Below, one piece after another: positions 1-6,682 of a DNA stretch of 64,000 nt. The notes under the pieces were generated by a model. It did not search any database, was not told where the DNA came from, and was given only the letters and a program-made list of their open reading frames with translations. Source of the stretch: CAZEQJ01 sp964514385 (GTDB taxonomy: Bacteria > Bacteroidota > Bacteroidia > Cytophagales > Cyclobacteriaceae). Every line of letters begins with the position of its first letter. The stretch's first letter is position 1. Where the stretch lies: NCBI GenBank assembly GCA_964514385.1, contig CAZEQJ010000014.1:1-64000 (forward strand). Reading direction: 5' to 3'. The position numbers were made by a program, and so were the translations under genes.

Positions 1-102
1 GAAAACAATTAAGAATAGCTAACCAGTGGTCTTACAAATAGGGAGTACTACAAAGAATAGCCTTTCTCAATACATAAAGTTTTAGAAGAGTTATAGTGAT
101 AT

Positions 103-561
103 CTACACTAGACATATTCCCACTTGATGGATCCTTATAAAGTTGTCTATATTCAAATTGATATCTTTATATTCTAAATAAGGAATTATTATATCTCGAT
201 TTAAATATTGTTGAAGCTCATTACTCTCTCTTGTCAATTGGGCCAATTCATTCTGAGCCTCAGCGGATCGTTTTAACTCTTTTCTTGTCTCTGCTAATTC
301 TTGTCGTTGGAGTTGGAGTTCTTGCTGCTGAATCTTAAGATCTTTTCGCTGTAACTGGATGGCATAGAACAATAATATGAAAGCAAGTGCAGAGAAAAGA
401 GACTCAATGCTACTAAAGGGGTCATCCAGTTTAGGCCATCCTATGAATAAACCATACTTATCAATCACTAAGGGTAAGAAAAGCCATAAGCATACAGCAA
501 TAATAATGATCACTGGGATCGTCATTTGAGATATCTTCATTTTCTCGTTGGTGTTTTTCAT
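103..561 (-). CDS. Small membrane protein with coiled coil, possibly C-terminally truncated
   Basis: 152 residues, function not recognised. Two hydrophobic segments (about residues 13-32 and 54-69) are followed by a long charged coiled coil rich in Gln, Leu and Glu (about 70-120). The layout suggests an inner-membrane anchor with a cytoplasmic helical arm. The protein stops soon after the coiled coil with a Cys-Leu-Val end. The next frame stays open for about 30 more codons below base 130, so a frameshift or truncation of the C-terminus is possible. It is the leftmost member of the accessory island and is followed on its upstream side by a decayed repeat unit. No partner gene is visible because the window begins here. 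Confidence 0.6.
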   Translation of the reverse strand: MKNTNEKMKISQMTIPVIIIIAVCLWLFLPLVIDKYGLFIGWPKLDDPFSSIESLFSALAFILLFYAIQLQRKDLKIQQQELQLQRQELAETRKELKRSAEAQNELAQLTRESNELQQYLNRDIIIPYLEYKDINLNIDNFIRIHQVGICLV

Positions 562-598
562 GTTAGCGTAAAATCTACTCTAATATAAGAATTGGAAT

Positions 599-735
599 CT
601 ATAGATTAACAACCCCCATTCCCAACCCTGTCACCACTTCTACGATCTGGCAGATAACGCGTTGTCTCTCTATCTCCCCGTCCAGTTGTACTGAAAATTT
701 TCAGAATCTTAATATCAAATAATTCAACGAACCGC
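599..735 (-). repeat. Decayed gene-end repeat, copy 1
   Basis: Read on the minus strand this non-coding stretch translates to a short tail ending in a stop at 599-601. The tail carries DGEIERQRVICQIVEVVTG and then Gly-Leu-Gly-Met-Gly. The same C-terminal pattern (Asp-Gly-Glu, then Cys-x-Ile-Val-Glu-x-Val-Thr-Gly) recurs at 2622-2843 and 4380-4530, and in shorter form at 5792-5868. On the plus strand the shared DNA is a C-rich run (ACCCCCA...) followed by GTCACC(G/A)CTTC and ATCTCCCC. It lies between the membrane-protein gene and rloA. No start codon or full ORF remains, so I read it as a degraded gene remnant. Confidence 0.6.
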
Positions 736-795
736 TAACAGTAAATCCATTTAATTCGTTATTCTTGTAAAGATTTTACAAAATCCGCGACTAAA

Positions 796-2052
796 ATGGT
801 ATTAGAGATCCGTTTACAAAACTTTTTCTCCATTAAGGAGGAAGTTATCCTGGACCTAAGAGCGGCCAATATAAAATCTGAAAAAGCCAGAGCACTAAAT
901 AGAAATACCTTCTCGTTTGATGATATCAATGTACTCAAATCAGCAGCTATCTATGGGGCAAATGCGTCTGGGAAAAGCAACATCATCAAGGCTATTCGAT
1001 TTTGTAATGCCCTTGTATTCGAGTCCCATAACCATAATGAAAATACAATCTATAATTTCCTCCCTTTCAAGTTTGAAGGGTATGTAGATAAGCCGAGCTC
1101 CTATTTCATAAATTTTGTGATCGAGGGAGTGGAGTATGAATACAGCTTTGAGCTAACCCGAAGGTCAATATTAAAGGAAGCCTTGTATCATTACCCCAAT
1201 GGCAAGCGGGCGAAAGTTTTTGAGCGCGATGAGACGAAGAAAGGGGATAAAAAGGATTTCTATTCTTTTGGTACTAGCGTCATCCGTCGGCCCAATGATG
1301 TGGTGGAAAACACATCCAGTAAGACCCTTTACATATCAAGGGCTAGTCAAATGGATCGCGAAATCCCTAAAAAAGTATTCCGCTTTTTCCATGAGACCTT
1401 CATCCTCAATATGTTTAATTATAACGCCAAATATGCAGATGACCTAATCCGTAAGAATAAAGAGCGGATACTGGAGGGCCTTCGTATTGCGGATAGTGAT
1501 ATTGTTGATTTTCATCATACCCTAAAAAGAGGACCGGGTAAAAATGCACATATCGACCTTTCAACCAGTCAGGTAACCTTTCAGGACATTGAAACAGAAA
1601 ATTTAGATGTAAAACTATTTCACAAACCATCTAAAAATGTGGCTTTCGACTTAAGAGAAGAATCCGAAGGCACGCAGCTCCTTTTCTGGAACCTGATCCT
1701 GATTTTTGATATCATCCGAAATAATAAAATCCTGTTAATTGATGAGATTGAGCGCAGCCTTCACCCCAAAATCATTGCGTATATCATTAGCCTGTTCCAT
1801 GCCAGTCATCATGCCCAACTCATATTCAGTACACACAGTACCTACCTGTTGGATTTAAACAAGCTTCGAAAGGATCAGATCTGGTTTGTCAATAAAAAAG
1901 AAGATGGCGCCACTGACTTGTATTCCCTCTATGATTATTCGGATTTCCGTGATACCATGGATGTAGAAAAGGCCTATCTGCAGGGCAGGTTTGATGCGGT
2001 ACCTATTATCGATGACTCAGAAAGCCAATTAGAATCGTTAATCTATGACTAA
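796..2052 (+). CDS. RloA/AbiLi-like AAA-family ATPase of a defence pair
   Basis: 418 residues. An SMC/RecF-like ATPase with Walker A GANASGKSN (about residues 54-62), Walker B ILLIDEIERSLHP (about 312-324) and an H-loop region FSTHSTYLL (about 342-350). The N-terminus, with NFFSIKEEV, is typical of the AAA_15/AAA_21 ATPases annotated as RloA or AbiLi. The stop codon overlaps the next start as TAATG, so translation is coupled to the rloB-like gene. In AbiL and related OLD/PARIS-type systems the ATPase is thought to control a nuclease-like TOPRIM partner during phage infection; that role is inferred here from family and pairing. The ATPase gene is intact. Confidence 0.85.
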   Translation: MVLEIRLQNFFSIKEEVILDLRAANIKSEKARALNRNTFSFDDINVLKSAAIYGANASGKSNIIKAIRFCNALVFESHNHNENTIYNFLPFKFEGYVDKPSSYFINFVIEGVEYEYSFELTRRSILKEALYHYPNGKRAKVFERDETKKGDKKDFYSFGTSVIRRPNDVVENTSSKTLYISRASQMDREIPKKVFRFFHETFILNMFNYNAKYADDLIRKNKERILEGLRIADSDIVDFHHTLKRGPGKNAHIDLSTSQVTFQDIETENLDVKLFHKPSKNVAFDLREESEGTQLLFWNLILIFDIIRNNKILLIDEIERSLHPKIIAYIISLFHASHHAQLIFSTHSTYLLDLNKLRKDQIWFVNKKEDGATDLYSLYDYSDFRDTMDVEKAYLQGRFDAVPIIDDSESQLESLIYD

Positions 2053-2609
2053 TGGCAAGAAGCAGGCGACCATCCAAAGGAAAAAAGATCAATCCGACGT
2101 TTTTCGTTTTTTGTGAAGGAAAAACTGAAGAAGCCTATGTCAAATATTTGAGATCTAAATACAGGATAGCATCCATTCAAATTGACTGTAATGCAACCGG
2201 CCAGAGTATCACACAGGGCCATATTGAAAATTATAAACAAGGAAAGCCAACAGATGAAAAGGATTAAGACTTTTTAATGTTTGATGGGGATGTTCCTGCA
2301 GTTGTGAAAAAACTGGAGGAAATCGATGCCCATAAACTTATATCTGTTCCTTCTATTGAACTTTGGTTTAAGCTTCATCATTCAGATCAAAAGACCCACA
2401 TAACTTCCAATCAATTAAAAAAAGATCTTAAAAACTCTTTAAGTTATAAAGAAGGCCTGATTAATCCCCCGTTGAAGAAACTACTTGATAATAAACAAAC
2501 TAAGGCTGTTAATAGGGCTAAAAAATTAACCTATCCTGATAATCCAAGCACCAACGTTTATACATTCATTGAGCGATTAGAGGACTTAAGAAACCGACCT
2601 CGTAGATAG
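2052..2609 (+). pseudogene. RloB/AbiLii-like gene interrupted by one in-frame stop
   Basis: Two open pieces, 2052-2264 and 2268-2609, lie in the same frame and are separated only by a TAA at 2265-2267. Read through, they give about 185 residues, near the usual RloB length. The N-terminal piece has the RloB signature FFVFCEGKTEEAYVKYL; the second resumes with DFLMFDGD, an acidic TOPRIM-like strand, and then SVPSIELWFKLHH. In relatives the position before the DFLMFDGD-like strand is usually occupied, so a Tyr (TAT/TAC) to TAA change is the simplest explanation. The TAATG overlap with the ATPase gene is retained. It may be a pseudogene, a sequencing error, or two separately translated pieces (an ATG occurs at 2277). 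Confidence 0.75.
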
Positions 2610-2621
2610 GAGCACATATAA

Positions 2622-2843
2622 TTATTTAAACTTACCCCCAATCCCCACCCGCGTCACCGCTCCTACGATCGTACAATCAACCAAGAGTCTTTTCATCTCC
2701 CCATCCACCTCATCGTGCGGGAGGATATAGCAACGTGTTGTATCTGCTGAGGGTATATCAATCACCTTAAAGAAGGCGTCGGAGATTTCAATCTGGTTGT
2801 GGTTGCCTGTAAAGGTTCGGAAGGAGTTGAAGATGGGACCGAC
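2622..2843 (-). repeat. Decayed gene-end repeat, copy 2 (longest)
   Basis: The best-preserved repeat copy. An open frame of 73 codons on the minus strand runs to a TAA at 2622-2624, with no start codon. It reads NSFRTFTGNHNQIEISD, then an Ile/Asp-rich stretch, then VDGEMKRLLVDC and TIVGAVTRVGIG. The upstream end merges, out of frame, with the last codons of the SecB-like gene at 2843, so the cassette junction lies there. I do not recognise the parent family. The copy separates the rloAB cassette from the toxin-antitoxin-chaperone cassette. Confidence 0.65.
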
Positions 2844-3280
2844 TATGTTAATTTTATACGCACATCTTCAGGGAACATTTGTTGCACATTTATACTAGGT
2901 AAAAGAATTTGATTGAACGGTGTTTTTTCCAGTTTGGCATGCAAAATACCCCTCGTACTACCAATCACCAACATACCTAAATGTGCCATAAAGTTTTTTT
3001 GAAGAAAGAGCTCCTTATTTTCAGGATTAAATGCTTTAGCCCAGGTTTCTTCATGAATAACAAACTGTCCTTCAACCTTGATGATTATGAAAGGTTGTTT
3101 TTCAATTTCAAAAAGAATTTTTACAGCTAGGCCAATAACCCTACTTTCTGCATTTCCACCCCAGGAGAGGTTAATATTGGTATTGACCTCTTTACGAGGT
3201 GCAAAGTTGTTTTCAATTAGTGCAAACTCCTGCGTTATCAGTTTTGCAAAGCTGAATTTATAATTTAATTGCTCACTCAT
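2843..3280 (-). CDS. SecB-like chaperone of a toxin-antitoxin-chaperone operon
   Basis: 145 residues with the SecB layout. There are antiparallel strand patterns (NINLSW, KILFEIEKQPFIIIKVEG), a Phe-rich middle, and a C-terminal helix-and-loop region with HLGMLVIGSTRGIL followed by ILLPSINVQQMF. The latter matches the SecB segment where Arg-Gly-x-Phe is followed by Leu-x-Pro-Val-Asn-Phe. SecB holds unfolded proteins as a tetramer. In TAC modules (HigB1-HigA1-SecB-TA of Mycobacterium tuberculosis) a dedicated SecB-like protein protects the antitoxin from proteolysis. Here it is the last gene of a three-gene operon and overlaps the antitoxin stop by 4 bases. Bacteroidota generally lack a classical SecB, which favours the TAC role. 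Confidence 0.75.
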   Translation of the reverse strand: MSEQLNYKFSFAKLITQEFALIENNFAPRKEVNTNINLSWGGNAESRVIGLAVKILFEIEKQPFIIIKVEGQFVIHEETWAKAFNPENKELFLQKNFMAHLGMLVIGSTRGILHAKLEKTPFNQILLPSINVQQMFPEDVRIKLT

Positions 3281-3711
3281 CCGGCAAGGGTAAATGTTTC
3301 AAAATCATCAACGTTTTCAGGTGTAACTTCGCTTTTGTTACCGTAGGTGACAGACAAAGGACCTATGTTTGGAACCTTCGGGTTAATTTCCAACCCAACT
3401 TCTATCACACGTGTTGGTGTGGCCAATGTAATCAGATTGATATCCAATACTTTTTCAAGTTTGCTAATCGTTTCCAGAGTTAAATTTTCCTTGCCTTTTA
3501 TTATCTTACTGACATACTGTGGGCTAACATCAAGTTTTTCGGCCAGCCATTTTTGAGTTTTACTTAACGTTTTAATTTGATCATAAACACGTAAAGCTAT
3601 TTCAAACGACATATCAAGCCAGTGCTCATTTTCAATTTCATAAGATACATTTTCCAGCCATTTTGTATCTCTGGTTGCGTTTTTTAGTTTATCTGGGAGT
3701 CGATTTTTCAT
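3277..3711 (-). CDS. Xre-family antitoxin with possible chaperone-addiction tail
   Basis: 144 residues. A helix-turn-helix of the Xre/Cro type occupies about residues 49-95 (KTQKWLAEKLDVSPQYVSKI then KGKENLTLETISKLEKVLD). It is preceded by about 45 residues that probably contact the toxin or dimerise, and followed by an unusual tail (98-144) with no DNA-binding features. In TAC antitoxins such a C-terminal extension (ChAD) is bound by the SecB-like chaperone. The position between toxin and chaperone, with 4-base overlaps on both sides, fits that role. It probably represses its own operon. The ChAD assignment is inference; the HTH is clear. Confidence 0.8.
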   Translation of the reverse strand: MKNRLPDKLKNATRDTKWLENVSYEIENEHWLDMSFEIALRVYDQIKTLSKTQKWLAEKLDVSPQYVSKIIKGKENLTLETISKLEKVLDINLITLATPTRVIEVGLEINPKVPNIGPLSVTYGNKSEVTPENVDDFETFTLAG

Positions 3712-4259
3712 AAGGATAGCTCATAGAATATATCTGAATCAGGATTTTCTAAGTCTTCTAAATAATCTTTAGTTATATCTAATTTTTCAAGTTCTTTTTC
3801 CAGGTGTGGACGGTCCATTTTTTTAGTAAGCTTAATCGCACCACCTGTTACTACATACACATTAATATTTATACGTATGGCATATAGTCGAAGCCATGAA
3901 CTGTTTGCTGGACCATAAGCCTTATCTCTTTCATAACCGTCACTTAATAAATCTTTTTTGGATAAAGGTTTAAACAGATCGGATAAGAAGGTGCCATTAC
4001 CTTGTGTACCTTGTGCAAAGTCAAATAGTTGCCGTTTAAATGCTTTCGCTTCTTTTCTCGTTTTACGAATGGCATCAGGAATATCTTCCATATAGAACCC
4101 TCCTTGTAAGTCAGATTTATGTTCTTTAAAAAAGGCGTAGAGATATTCGACATCATTCCAGTCATCAAATATTCGCTGTAATTCATGGCAATCAGCTTGA
4201 TGCCATTTTACGGCATAAAGACTTTCATTAATTACTACAAATATATCCTCTACAATCAT
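3708..4259 (-). CDS. Probable toxin of the TAC-like operon
   Basis: 183 residues, first gene of the operon and overlapping the antitoxin by 4 bases. No catalytic motif of a named toxin family is certain. The C-terminal part carries SWLRLYAIRI followed by VYVVTGGAIKLTKKM and a helical end (HLEKELEKLD). This is a RelE/HigB-like arrangement: a strand pair with basic residues and then a helix. The N-terminal 100 residues are helical and acidic, and make the protein nearly twice the size of HigB. The toxin role is inferred from operon order (toxin, antitoxin, chaperone as in mycobacterial TAC) and protein pattern. Composition is AT-rich compared with the core genes to the right. Confidence 0.6.
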   Translation of the reverse strand: MIVEDIFVVINESLYAVKWHQADCHELQRIFDDWNDVEYLYAFFKEHKSDLQGGFYMEDIPDAIRKTRKEAKAFKRQLFDFAQGTQGNGTFLSDLFKPLSKKDLLSDGYERDKAYGPANSSWLRLYAIRININVYVVTGGAIKLTKKMDRPHLEKELEKLDITKDYLEDLENPDSDIFYELSL

Positions 4260-4379
4260 AAAATCAACCTATAAGTTTATTTTTGTTGGGGGAATAACAA
4301 ATTATTCATGAGAAGGAGGCGTTTAGTGATCTTCTTTAAATAAATTTTAGAGGATAATTTAATGAATAAATATAACATG

Positions 4380-4530
4380 AACACCCCCAGCAACCTATCT
4401 GGCTAGTTTTTAGTGGCTATCAGGTCGATACCCGTCACCGCTTCCACAATTTTACAGTTAAGGGTCTCCCCATCTTCCTCACTCAGGTTTTATACGATCC
4501 CCTCCCCAAAAAATCTTCGGAACGAACTAC
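4380..4530 (-). repeat. Decayed gene-end repeat, copy 3
   Basis: The 394 bases between the toxin gene and the next cassette (4260-4653) hold this repeat copy and, at their right end, an operator-like palindrome. The minus strand reads LSEEDGETLNCKIVEAVTG and then Ile-Asp-Leu to a TAG at 4403-4405, matching copies 1 and 2. Further upstream it has SSFRRFFG, matching NSFRTFTG of copy 2, but with a large internal deletion and stops. The C-rich ACCCCCAGCAACC block is displaced by a short insertion. Confidence 0.6.
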
Positions 4531-4608
4531 ACTCCTTTGTAAGAATTATATTATTTCAATTGCCAAATCGTTCAGCTATAATCGATCAATAACAAAAGTA
4601 TGTACTAG

Positions 4609-4645
4609 TATAATAGAGCATAATACCTATATTTGTTCTATTATA
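4609..4645. promoter_or_regulatory. Inverted repeat, probable operator of the Xre/Fic pair
   Basis: Left arm TATAATAGAGCA (4609-4620) and right arm TGTTCTATTATA (4634-4645) are inverted complements with one mismatch over 12 bases and a 13-base spacer. The palindrome sits directly before the ATG at 4654 of the Xre regulator, the usual place for an autoregulatory operator. Confidence 0.5.
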
Positions 4646-4653
4646 ATAATACT

Positions 4654-5112
4654 ATGACACTTCAAAATCTTAAAATAGAGCAATTAGAAAATAAAATAGC
4701 CCGTTTTCGTATGGCAGGTGGGGTGGTAGCACCGCCAACCGGCTGGGTCAATGCCATCCGTACCGCTTTGGGCATGACCACACAACAGCTGGCCAACCGG
4801 CTTTCTATTGTAAAATCTTCCCTCCATGCCCTGGAAAAAAGGGAAGCTGAAGGAGGGATCACCCTGCGATCGCTTCGTGAGGCAGCCGATGCTTTAGATA
4901 TGAAACTGGTCTACGGCCTGGTGCCCAAAGATGGCTCACTGGAAAACCTCATCGAGCGTAAAGCAGAAGAGCTAGCTACCGCCATCGTGATGCGCACATC
5001 CCAGAATATGGGGCTGGAAGATCAACAAAACTCTAAAGCACGGATCAAGAAAGCAATTGCCGAGCGTGCGGAACAGCTGAAGTACGAGATGCCCAAAGCA
5101 CTATGGGACTAA
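4654..5112 (+). CDS. Mobile mystery protein A (Xre-type regulator/antitoxin)
   Basis: 152 residues from the ATG at 4654; an upstream TTG at 4633 would lie inside the operator palindrome and was not chosen. The protein has the mobile-mystery-A layout: a basic N-terminus, VAPPTGWVNAIRTALGM, then a helix-turn-helix (TTQQLANRLSIVKSSLHALE, GGITLRSLREAADALDMKL) and a helical C-terminal region. Family members are always paired with a Fic protein and found in mobile or accessory regions. It overlaps the Fic gene by 10 bases. The expected role is DNA-binding antitoxin and repressor. Base composition is richer in G+C than the neighbouring TAC cassette, which supports a separate origin. Confidence 0.85.
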   Translation: MTLQNLKIEQLENKIARFRMAGGVVAPPTGWVNAIRTALGMTTQQLANRLSIVKSSLHALEKREAEGGITLRSLREAADALDMKLVYGLVPKDGSLENLIERKAEELATAIVMRTSQNMGLEDQQNSKARIKKAIAERAEQLKYEMPKALWD

Positions 5113-5690
5113 GCCTGCAGTATGGACATGGCCAGACACCCATCGATGAAGAGGAAAAGATCGGGTTACTTATTCCTACCGTTACCACGCAGGGTGAACT
5201 CAATGAGTTTGAACAAAAGAACATTGAGAATGCGGTGCTTTGGCTCAGTAATAGAAGGGCAATAAAGGCAGAAACGCTGTTTTCGGTTGGCTTTGTGCAA
5301 CAGCTCCATAAACAGATGTTTGGCAAAGTATGGCGCTGGGCAGGCAGCTTCCGCCAATCCCAGAAAAATATCGGAGTGGATTACTGGCTGATCCCTCAGC
5401 AGCTGCAGGTCTTGCTAGATGATGCGTTGTTATGGCATAATGAAGAGGTTTATCCTCCTGATGAGCTGGCTATCCGGTTCAAGCATCGGCTGGTCAGTAT
5501 TCACTGCTTTCCCAATGGCAACGGAAGGCATAGCCGGTTGATGGCGGATATCATTATGGAGAAATTATATATGCAGGCCCCGTTCTCCTGGGGGTCTTCT
5601 TATCCCGATAGTCGAAAAAAATATATCACGGCATTAAAAGCAGCTGATCAGGGAGATATAGGTGAACTTTTACGCTTTGCCATCATGTAA
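5103..5690 (+). CDS. Mobile mystery protein B, Fic-domain enzyme
   Basis: 195 residues. The Fic active site HCFPNGNGRHSR spans about residues 134-145, with catalytic His134 and the Asn-Gly-Asn-Gly-Arg phosphate-binding loop (138-142). Fic enzymes transfer AMP or other phosphate-containing groups to target proteins. The third loop residue is Asn instead of the common Asp/Glu (H-x-F-x-[DE]-G-N), which could alter metal binding or the donor. Lys71 to Trp79 and WAGSFR resemble the Fic N-terminal helices. The gene overlaps the regulator by 10 bases, indicating coupled translation of regulator and toxin-like enzyme. Confidence 0.88.
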   Translation: MGLSLQYGHGQTPIDEEEKIGLLIPTVTTQGELNEFEQKNIENAVLWLSNRRAIKAETLFSVGFVQQLHKQMFGKVWRWAGSFRQSQKNIGVDYWLIPQQLQVLLDDALLWHNEEVYPPDELAIRFKHRLVSIHCFPNGNGRHSRLMADIIMEKLYMQAPFSWGSSYPDSRKKYITALKAADQGDIGELLRFAIM

Positions 5691-5791
5691 TCACTTCAAT
5701 GAAGAAGCATAGGTTGGAGGGATAGAGTTTAACGTTATAAGTTATTAGCTCAAAAAAAAGCGATGGTGGTTACTATTTGGTTAGATTAGTG

Positions 5792-5868
5792 CTAATTCAC
5801 AACCCCCAATCCCATCTCCGCTTCCTCAGCTCCCCCAACTCAACAGAACGAAAATGATTTGAAGTTTT
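5792..5868 (-). repeat. Decayed gene-end repeat, copy 4 (short)
   Basis: The 318 bases between the Fic gene and the lipoprotein gene (5691-6008) contain only this short repeat copy. On the plus strand it shows CACAACCCCCAATCCCA, very close to the start of copy 1. On the minus strand it ends Glu-Met-Gly-Leu-Gly-Val-Val-Asn before a TAG at 5792-5794, as copy 1 nearly does. The HFRS segment upstream parallels NSFRT of copy 2. Nothing else recognisable is present in the gap. Confidence 0.5.
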
Positions 5869-6008
5869 ACCATAAGGTGTTATATTTAAAGCTATAAAAA
5901 TAAGAATTTACCTGTGATATCCTTGGAAAAGAGTATCCTGAGTTATTTACCTGTCGTCCGGAATTTTCATTAGAATATATTTTATCAACAAACCCCCATT
6001 TTTTAGTT

Positions 6009-6326
6009 ATGAAAAAACTAGTCATAGTTATTCTCATTTCCTCGTTATCACTCCTTTACTCAGGTTGTGATTTCATTGAAGAACTTGCAGGTCCACTATG
6101 TGAAAATACTCAGGTGATATTTACAAATAATACAGCTGAGGTTATTGAAATCTACATAGATGGGTCGTTTCGGTCTATATTGAACCCTGGCGGCGAATAC
6201 ATTTATTATGGTATTGAAGACAGCTATATTACGTATACGATTTATTATGCCCGAAATGGTCAGCAGGCAAGCGTAAGTTCAATATTGTTGGATGACTGCA
6301 TTACCACTGTAGCTTTGAACAATTAA
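6009..6326 (+). CDS. Small lipoprotein of unknown function
   Basis: 105 residues. A signal peptide with a lipobox LLYSGC puts the lipidated Cys at residue 20. The mature part is short and beta-rich, with the pattern VIFTNNTAEVIEIYIDG. It has two further Cys residues (about 31 and 97), which could form a disulfide. It is probably anchored in the outer or inner membrane facing the periplasm. It stands alone at the right end of the accessory island, convergent with the PID-CTERM gene. No family was recognised. Confidence 0.7.
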   Translation: MKKLVIVILISSLSLLYSGCDFIEELAGPLCENTQVIFTNNTAEVIEIYIDGSFRSILNPGGEYIYYGIEDSYITYTIYYARNGQQASVSSILLDDCITTVALNN

Positions 6327-6454
6327 AGAAAGGGGTAAAGACGCCAGCAATTTATCAGCTGTTGTGAAGTCTTATGGCTTGCCTCCCCTTCGCAGTAAAC
6401 GTTATTTCCGACCTGATCCCCCAGGCGGTTCGGTGTAGCGTAAAAGCTGCTTTT

Positions 6455-6484
6455 AAAAAAAAGGACAACCACGCCGGGTTGCCC
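6455..6484 (-). terminator. Rho-independent terminator of the surface-protein operon
   Basis: On the minus strand GGGCAACC and GGTTGTCC pair over 8 bases (one G-U) around a 6-base loop, and eight T residues follow (A8 at 6455-6462 on the plus strand). It lies 26 bases downstream of the PID-CTERM stop. Confidence 0.8.
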
Positions 6485-6510
6485 TCTAATCGCAATGTCC
6501 GGATGGACAT

Positions 6511-6678
6511 CTACCTGTTCTTACGGTGGTCGATGATACGTTTTATCCCATATCCTCCTCCTGCTACCAGCAGCAGCGAAAGGCCACCGTCAATAGGTGT
6601 TGCCGGTGGAGCCGCCTGCCCAAAACAAACTGCGCTTAATACTAAAGTGAATGCAATGAATAAATATTTCGTTTTCAT
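6511..6678 (-). CDS. PID-CTERM micro-protein
   Basis: 55 residues. It has a signal peptide (MKTKYLFIAFTLVLSAVCFG) and then the PID-CTERM signature APPATPIDGGLSLLLVAGGG, a Tyr-Gly and a basic tail (IIDHRKNR). PID-CTERM proteins are tiny Bacteroidota proteins made of little more than a Pro-Ile-Asp motif, one hydrophobic segment and a basic end, a tripartite sorting-signal layout thought to be handled by a dedicated processing enzyme. The start at 6678 lies only 4 bases after the stop of the 1359-residue surface protein, and a terminator follows, so the two form one transcript. Confidence 0.8.
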   Translation of the reverse strand: MKTKYLFIAFTLVLSAVCFGQAAPPATPIDGGLSLLLVAGGGYGIKRIIDHRKNR

Positions 6679-6682
6679 AGGA

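Noticed and set aside
4633..4653. TTG start for mobile mystery protein A
   Set aside because: It lies inside the operator-like palindrome and adds non-conserved residues; ATG at 4654 chosen.
599..5868. Integron attC array explaining the repeated borders
   Set aside because: No integrase and no RYYYAAC/GTTRRRY pairs around the units; the repeats look like decayed coding ends.
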